Assembly: GCA_028829895.1 (NCBI GenBank)
Contig: CM054180.1
Coordinates: 98,617,135-98,681,134, forward strand
DNA: 64,000 bases
Reading direction: 5' to 3'
Source: Sinotaia quadrata
Lineage: Eukaryota > Mollusca > Gastropoda > Architaenioglossa > Viviparidae
The position numbers and the translations under genes were made by a program. Of the stretch, positions 57,881-64,000 are shown in pieces; the first letter of the stretch is position 1; each line of letters opens with the position of its first letter. The notes beneath the pieces are model-generated. The model was not told the DNA's origin. It did not search any database and saw only the letters and a program-made list of their open reading frames with translations.

Positions 57881-59416
57881 ATGGTTTTATTTGCTGAAAT
57901 TAAGTTGAGAATCAGAAACGCGCCTTTCCTGGCCTTTCGTGGTCCTTCCTGGTCTGTCCTGATCCTCCACACAACGAGCAGTTCACTATTTGCTTGTTAT
58001 CTGCACTACTCCACGTGAATTACATCAGAGCGGGTACCCTGACACCAATTACTACACTGATCAGTAACAGGGTTGCTGGGGTTCGACTACGTAATGTCCG
58101 TGTGAGAAACCATTGCAGTGGACCTTGGAGCTTGGAACTGACGAACGTCAGGCAGAATTTCTTTAGAAGTTTGGATAGCGTGCAAGAGGCTCACGTTAGC
58201 CATCATCCAAACAATGCTTGTGGCGACCTGTGAGCGTGAGGGTTTGCAGGCAACGCTTGCCGCGAGCGCGCTAGTGACGGAGTACAGCGAAACACAGGTC
58301 ACGAAATTAACTGTTGGCTTTTCTATACTCCTCCTACTTCTGATTCATTGATGAAAATAGCACAGACTAGTCATTGGAAACTTATTGTTAGTGTAGGGTG
58401 GTAGACACTTTCTCTGAACCTTATTCTTAAATAGCATACACAACTGTTGATTATTTAACTGTATTTGTAAATTCGTATTGTTGATAAATAAATTTGTTGT
58501 TAACTTTCTCATAAGTTGTTCTTAATTAATAATTAATGTTAACACACCAGACGGGTCACACAGTGAAACTACTATAATTATATTTTAATATACAAATCTT
58601 TTTATATATATATAATCTGAAGAATTAAGCCTCTAATAAAATAAAATCTGTTGGCGGGCCTTAGGAAAAGCATTCATACACACAAATTACAAAATACATA
58701 AATATAATAACATTATTTATCACATAAAAATACATCAATTAAAAATATACAGTATCTCCTTTCTAAATATATAAATATCAACTTCAATTACTAAAAAAAA
58801 AAAAAGAAGCCTGGGTATGCGGCTGTACACATACACACACGATGATACACACATAAACAAAAAAAAAAATACCAAAACTAACAGGGGCTACATATAGATT
58901 GAATAACATTAATGGAAGTTAGAGATTGTTCCGATATTAGTCTATCGCCCAAGAGGATCGTGGTGTGATTCTCGCTGGAGTAAAAGATGTTTTTAGTTGT
59001 GTGTGTGTGTGTATGTGATTGTAATTTAAAAGAATCTGCCTCTTTTTCACATAGTAAAAAAGATTTAAACATTAGCTATGTGTGACCCAATAATATAAGT
59101 GTAATTGAAAGGAACGCCAAAGAACCACGCTAAAATAATTTTGAAATCAAAGAAAAGCAAGGCGCATTGCATTGTGGTACTAGTTTAGTGATCAGTCTTC
59201 AGACAAAGTATCAATGCGGTCAATTACAATAGCTGTTGCAGACCAGCAGCGTTGAGTCCTTGATCTTTTTTTTTTTTTTTTTTTAAAGAAACTTCACTCT
59301 GTCGGTTCCACAACTTCCAGCCCCCAAATCATATGAGTATTTCAGGTGAGTGCCATCTTTTGGGGGACAATGACTTGATAAGTAGAGGAAGATAACAGTG
59401 TAGTTCGTTTGAACTG
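57881..59416. other. no gene recognised; AT-rich with short simple repeats
   Basis: A moderately GC-rich stretch at 57920-58300 carries a short open frame without motifs. The remainder is AT-rich, with a TG run near 58997-59012 and poly-T near 59267-59284. The start of the MULE element and its terminal repeat, if kept, should lie here but were not recognised. Confidence 0.4.
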
Positions 59417-62069
59417 TTGGAGCATCAATGTACCACTGTGGAACATCAATTCTATATGTGTGATTTTTCTAAACGAAACAGAAACATTTTAGTCGTGGAT
59501 ATTATTGATAGTAATAAGCGGGGTTTAAAACTGTGCTTCAATGGATTTATGTATACCAAGCATGCAGCTCTCGCAAAACACAAGTTGTGGTGGAAATGTG
59601 TACAAAGATCAAGTGGTCATTGTTGAGGCAGTTTGACGACAAACATGAGAAAGAAATTAACGAGGTATGCCAATCTCACAATCATTCTTCAAATGAGATT
59701 CAAATTCGCGTTGCCTAAGTCCGCAATGCAATGAAAGACCATACTGCAAGCATTCAAGACAGACCAGTTCAGATCCATATTCATGGTGTTAGTGTCACAG
59801 TCTGATAAAAATGTCTGACTTGGTGACCTACTTGCCTGTTTACTTCAAATTTTGAATTTGAAACCCTTGGCTCCTTTGTTCAAAGCTTTCCTTTATCGAG
59901 ACGCTTCTAGAACAGGTCAAGATGTTATGTAACTTTAGGTCCATTGTCCAGGTCCTCGAACCAACTACATACTTCGCGATCAGTCACGTGATATGCTTTA
60001 TGCTTTTCTATAAATATGGGTGCACGCTTCCGTTCCCTTACTGCGAGAACACATTAGCTAGATCCACCAGCTAACTCGGGTCATGCGGCAGCCGACAAGC
60101 AGATGAGAATCAAGATACCCTTCGACTTCTCATAAAGGTCGGTCCTTGCCTTGCTCTTACTTTGGCTTTTGGTTTTGGCTTTGCATTTGCCTTTGCCTTT
60201 GTTTCCGTCTGGTATAAACCGGTTGAGCTCTAGGAGTGAGTTCTGTACCGAGAGTCCACGCCACTGAAATTCCAAGTTCACTAGCTACATAAAAGGGACA
60301 CCTTTTTCCTGTGCGCCACGTGCGTCGTCGCTATAGTGGGACTGTGAAATAGACTGGCTGACTAAACAAAGAGACCAGGCAGATACAGACAATCATAGCT
60401 GAGTATTCCTCAGTGTATTTCAAAGATCACTAGACATTCAATTGGCTATTCGTTGGTTAACTGATAAGGCATGTACGCGCAGAGAATCGAGAAATAGACT
60501 ATTCGCGCTCGTATTTGATTATTGTTAACTTGTTAAAACCTTATTAAATCTTATTTTCTTTGTTAAACCTCTTAGTAGTTAATTTTTATGCATAATAGAC
60601 CTATAGATTTTCTTAGATTGAATGGGGGCGAATGAGCTGAGTGAAAACAACGAATGCATATTAATTTAGAGGAATTTAACTGTTTCAATCTAGCTAAGTT
60701 CGCAATTTATTAGTTTGTAAATTTGTCGTCTGCACTACAAGACACACTTTTAATTAGTCAAATGGTAAATTGAGCAACCAGTCTGCATAGGATATGAGAG
60801 AAAGAATTAATTATATTTAAAGTCTTTAATTATCCTAAGCAGGGTCTTTAAACAAATACTGGAAACGTAACAGTTAGCCACTGTGATGAAGATGTTCGTG
60901 CACTTATACCTTCTGCTGATACATGTAAGCATACTCTGCGTAACCAATGGCCTACTCCACATGTACCACGTCTACTTCAAGATCTAGGTTAACTTCCTAT
61001 CGAGTTCACCCAGACCATTTCTTGAAGAGTTTCTACTGTACGATAACGGGCTAAACTGTAGCAACAGAATTTTAGATTTTGGTTCCAGTCAAGGCCAAAA
61101 ATGTTTGACGATTCAGAAACAGTATTCATGGACGGCAACTTTGCTACGGCTCCGAATAAGTTCAAACAACTGTACGCCATTCATGTACCTGTATGCTTTT
61201 CTTCCAAACAAGACCCATGCCACTTATGAAGCAATAGTTAATAAGCGTGCAAACTTGAACTTTACTATTAACAAGACCCTTGCCACTTATGAAGCAATAG
61301 TTAATAAGCGTGCAAACTTGAACTATACTATTAACGTGCAAACCGTTGTGATTGACTTTGAAGACGGTGTATTACGAGCAATTCTAGCTGTGTTTGGAAG
61401 CGACATCATCAGCTTAGGTTGTTTTTATCATCTTACGCAATCCACTTGGCCTAAAGTCCAAGAGTTGGGCTTAACCCATTATAGTGATAATGCCGACTTT
61501 CGCTTATTTAGTGGTATGATTGACACACTGGGCTTTTGCCCCTTGATGAAGTTGATGAAGGTATGAGATACCTTAAAATTGTCATTCCAAATGATGTACC
61601 TGAATCCGAGGAGTTACTAATGTACTTCGATAGCACTTACGTAAGTGGCTCCTTTTGACACATTCAGCAGCCTGATACAAATGATCATCTGATAATGCCT
61701 TTGAGAATACGCCAACTTCCACCTATGTTCGCCCCTCACCTCTGGAATGTGCGCCTTGTCACCTTAAACAACAATTCTAGTACAAACAATATATGTGAAG
61801 GATGGAATAATAAATTCTACAATCTCGTTGGGCATTATCTCCCTTTATCTGGCGTGTAATTCAATGGTCGCAGCATGAAGAAGCTACAGTCAGAACTATT
61901 ACTTTGTAAAATGCTGTCGGCAGATGACCACAGACAAAGATATGTAGGTGCTACGTCCAAATACAACGTTCTTCAAAATTTTTGTGTAGCCCGACAAGAA
62001 AACCGCAATACAGTGCCAGACTTTAAAAATGGTGTCGGTTGGAACATTCGCCTTAATAATGAATATTAA
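59417..62069 (+). pseudogene. FLYWCH/MULE transposase, interrupted by a solo LTR
   Basis: Left of the LTR lies a FLYWCH zinc finger: SNKRGLKLCFNGFMYTKHAA, then WWKCVQRSSGHC and a later SHNHSS. Right of the LTR lies the MULE transposase core: ETVFMDGNFATAPNKFKQLY (first Asp), a frameshift, FLPNKTHATYEAIVNKR, VVIDFEDGVLRAILAVF (second Asp), LGCFYHLTQSTWPKVQELGL and DNADFRLFSGMIDTLGF (acidic residue). Next come MYFDSTYVSGSF, MFAPHLWNVRLVTLNN and TNNICEGWNNKF, ending NGVGWNIRLNNEY. A 63-bp module coding KTHATYEAIVNKRANLNFTI is duplicated (61210-61335). Several stops and frameshifts occur. The family is the animal FLYWCH-containing MULE (Phantom-like) group. A second copy with the same module expanded further lies at 42.3-42.8 kb. 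Confidence 0.87.
59793..60872 (+). mobile_element. solo LTR of the intact Gmr1-type family, in the MULE gene
   Basis: Starts TGTCACAGTCTGATAAAA and ends CTGGAAACGTAACA, like the 1547-bp LTR, but 1080 bp because of internal deletions. Perfect 5-bp target duplication GTTAG (59788-59792 and 60873-60877). Keeps GTTATGTAACTTTAGG, TCACGTGA (59984-59991) and a TATA-like CTATAAATAT. No internal region, so LTR-LTR recombination removed it. It is older than the intact element judging by substitutions. Confidence 0.95.
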
Positions 62070-63060
62070 ATCAGAAACAAAATGTCAAAACGCTAAAATC
62101 ATTCATAAATCATACTATCAAACGCATAATAGTAACCATAAGTAAATGAAAAAAGCTTTAAATCTTAGAAAATTCTGGTATCTTCAATAGCACATAATTA
62201 TGCAGACATAGAAACCTCATAAGTTAACCTGGTATTATTTTTAATGTAGTTGTGTGTTTTTAATACTGTACTATTTTCTCTGTTTTATTTTATGTTTTAA
62301 ACACGACAGTAATTGTCGGTTTTGTTTGCTTTACTTATTTTAAAAGTACTTTCTTGTTTAAGACCTAACGATTAGTAATTATAGCATAAAATGTTCTTAA
62401 AAATCACTTAGCATACATTACCAAGAAATGTTTAGTTTTATGTGACTGCATAAAACATGATTTCATTGATGACTTTTCGTTTAGTTTCATTTTATGTCAA
62501 TGCATTGGTTCCTTTCACTTCTGGAAATTATTTCCTGATTGGGATTAAAAGTTTATTACTCTAATATTAATAGTGTTCTATTGTTCTCGTACTAGTCGGC
62601 TATTATAAAGTTTAAGTGATAAAAACGGTCGGCATATTTGAGAATTCTAATAAACTATAAATTTGAATGGTGGCATGCAATATTAATAAAACTCATCCAT
62701 CATACAACTATCTAAAAATGATGCATAGGTGTCTTATTGTATATTTAGTTTAGTTCCCCAAATTATTGCATGTATTAAAATAAACATTTAAACTAAATCA
62801 AATATATTATGTGATTTTTCTCGTAAAATAAAAAGAACTATAATTTATTTATGTGATACCCATACTCGCATGTATGTGTAAATGCTTACTAGTTTAGTGA
62901 TAATACGTCAGATGCATACAATTTGTTCCCTTAATTTCTTTTCTGTGACTTTTTCTCTCAGAAAGATTTGTGACGTTTTTCCCGTGACTTTTTGCCGCTC
63001 ACAACGTTTTTAATGTGTGTATGCATGGCCTGTAATTTCCAGGCATATTGCTTTTGATTT
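62070..63060. other. AT-rich DNA, no gene recognised
   Basis: Follows the MULE coding end. No terminal inverted repeat or coding signal was recognised. Confidence 0.5.
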
Positions 63061-63169
63061 TGTTCCAGAGTTGTTTTTTTTTGTTTTTGTTGGGGTGGGT
63101 GGGTGTTTTGTTTAGAGCATTGCAGTTTTTGTGCGATAGTGATGTGTTAATTTTGTTTATATTCATTTA

Positions 63170-63344
63170 GCTGGTTGTAGGATTGCTCTGAGGATTTTGA
63201 GCTTTTTTCTTTTGTTTTCTTGTTTTAGTAATTCTAGGGTTTGGTTCCACAATGGTGTGAGTGGGGGTGGGGGTTGAGGGAGAGGGCATTGTTGGCAGCG
63301 TTTATTATGGCTTCTGTTAGCTGGTATGCCCAGATGTGTGTGAG
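63170..63344 (-). pseudogene. non-LTR ORF2 fragment (endonuclease-RT linker)
   Basis: On the minus strand the frame reads WAYQLTEAIINAANNALSL, then in a shifted frame LTPLWNQTLELLKQENKRKK. An L-TEAI-NAA helix followed by a PWWN-type motif and basic helix is the usual linker between endonuclease and RT in Jockey-group elements. It parallels TPWWSQDLEKIK in the copy near 56.0 kb. Cut on its upstream side by the LTR that starts at 63345. Confidence 0.5.
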
Positions 63345-64000
63345 TGTTACGAGTCTGATAAAATCTATGTCATGACTTCTTGACCCACTTGCTGTTTTCA
63401 AATATCAAAATTTGAAAACTCCTTTGTTAAAGTTCTCCCATGATACATCAGTATCGAGAAGCTTCTAGCAAAGAGGTCAGGACGTTATGTAACTTTAGGC
63501 CATTGTCTAGATTCTCGAACCAACTACATACCACGTGACCCGTCACGTGACGCGCTCTATGTATTTTGATAAATGCGGTAACACGCGCCCGAATTGTCAC
63601 TCCGAAATCCAGAAACAGTGACCGTCGTACGACAGCCTTACCGTCGCATATTCGTGAGTCGATAGAAGAACCGACGCTATTGCTTTGCTTCTCGCAAAGG
63701 TACTGCATTTATTAATTGTATTTTGCATTTTTGAACCATGTATGTAATTTTGTGCTATGCATTGCTACTGTAGCTTAAGCACGGTTCGCTTGTAAATGAC
63801 AAAACCTATAAGTTATTGTATATAAATCATTGTAACTTTAATTTATATAACTTTAAATTCACTAGTGCCAGGAGCGCCTGTGTCCGACATGAATTTCCTA
63901 TGTAATTCAAATTATTGCGTGTAATTTTAATGTTAAATTGTGAAGCGCTTTGCTTGATTTGAATTGTCCCTTTGTATGAACTCTAAATTTTAACGTTGTA
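63345..64000 (+). mobile_element. LTR of a fourth related element, running off the window
   Basis: Begins TGTTACGAGTCTGATAAAAT and follows the same block order as the other LTRs: CTTCTAGCAAAGAGGTCAGG, GTTATGTAACTTTAGGCC, two E-boxes (CCACGTGA, and TCACGTGA at 63543-63550), a TGATAAATG TATA-like word, GTGAAGCGCTTTGC. The left flank GTGAG would be its target duplication. Whether this is a solo LTR or the 5' LTR of a full element lies beyond the window. Confidence 0.85.

Noticed and set aside
58000..58300. GC-richer stretch with a 79-codon frame, considered as a Tc1-type helix-turn-helix fragment
   Set aside because: No alignable motif beyond general resemblance; the frame is contradicted by an equally long opposite frame.

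Overview
The window looks like intron-rich, repeat-rich animal DNA. Spliced exons, Ty3/gypsy, non-LTR, hAT, mariner-like and Mutator-like elements, a tRNA-like SINE and very many minisatellites all point to a metazoan. A lophotrochozoan such as a mollusc is my best guess, but no single sequence here proves it. There is no bacterial-style gene organisation; most bases are introns, transposable elements (TEs) and tandem repeats.

Left part (1-27.5 kb): five consecutive coding exons of a beta-tubulin gene lie on the minus strand. They sit at 27402-27458, 9337-9445, 2724-2951, 2293-2420 and 967-1147, all with GT-AG junctions and matching phases. They encode the first 234 codons plus one base; the rest lies beyond the left edge. 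Intron 1 is about 18 kb because it holds a complete Ty3/gypsy-class retrotransposon (12124-20392), a related solo LTR (22815-24076) and many minisatellites. The retrotransposon has two 1547-bp LTRs that read as identical, a 5-bp target duplication, a polypurine tract and one intact 1445-codon polyprotein. Its domain order is Gag, zinc knuckle, protease, INTEGRASE, then reverse transcriptase (RT) and RNase H. That is the rare Gmr1-type order.

Middle (27.5-46 kb): mostly AT-rich non-coding DNA. On the plus strand there is a convincing terminal exon of a class V PLP-dependent aminotransferase-like gene (31849-32037) and a weaker candidate exon (28301-28432). TE remnants include a Mutator-like fragment (about 35.1-35.8 kb), a decayed Gmr1-type gag (36.9-37.9 kb, minus), a MULE fragment with an internal tandem expansion (42.3-42.8 kb, minus), a TIR element (42857-43788) and a hAT deletion derivative (44152-44902) inside an older SINE-like repeat.

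Right part (46-64 kb): a second, decayed Gmr1-type element (46.06-52.69 kb) carries a nested non-LTR retrotransposon (47661-50708) flanked by a perfect 11-bp target duplication. That insert has ORF1 and a complete AP endonuclease but no RT, and its endonuclease frame runs into the host gag. Further right are a large pyrimidine-rich minisatellite, a scrambled mariner-like transposase, a SINE, a non-LTR copy with an inverted 5' portion (twin-priming architecture), a FLYWCH/MULE transposase pseudogene split by a solo LTR with a 5-bp target duplication, and a fourth LTR running off the right edge.

A recurring theme is local tandem expansion of 27-70 bp units, both in introns and inside TE genes. 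Several units are multiples of three, so repeats inside proteins stay open.
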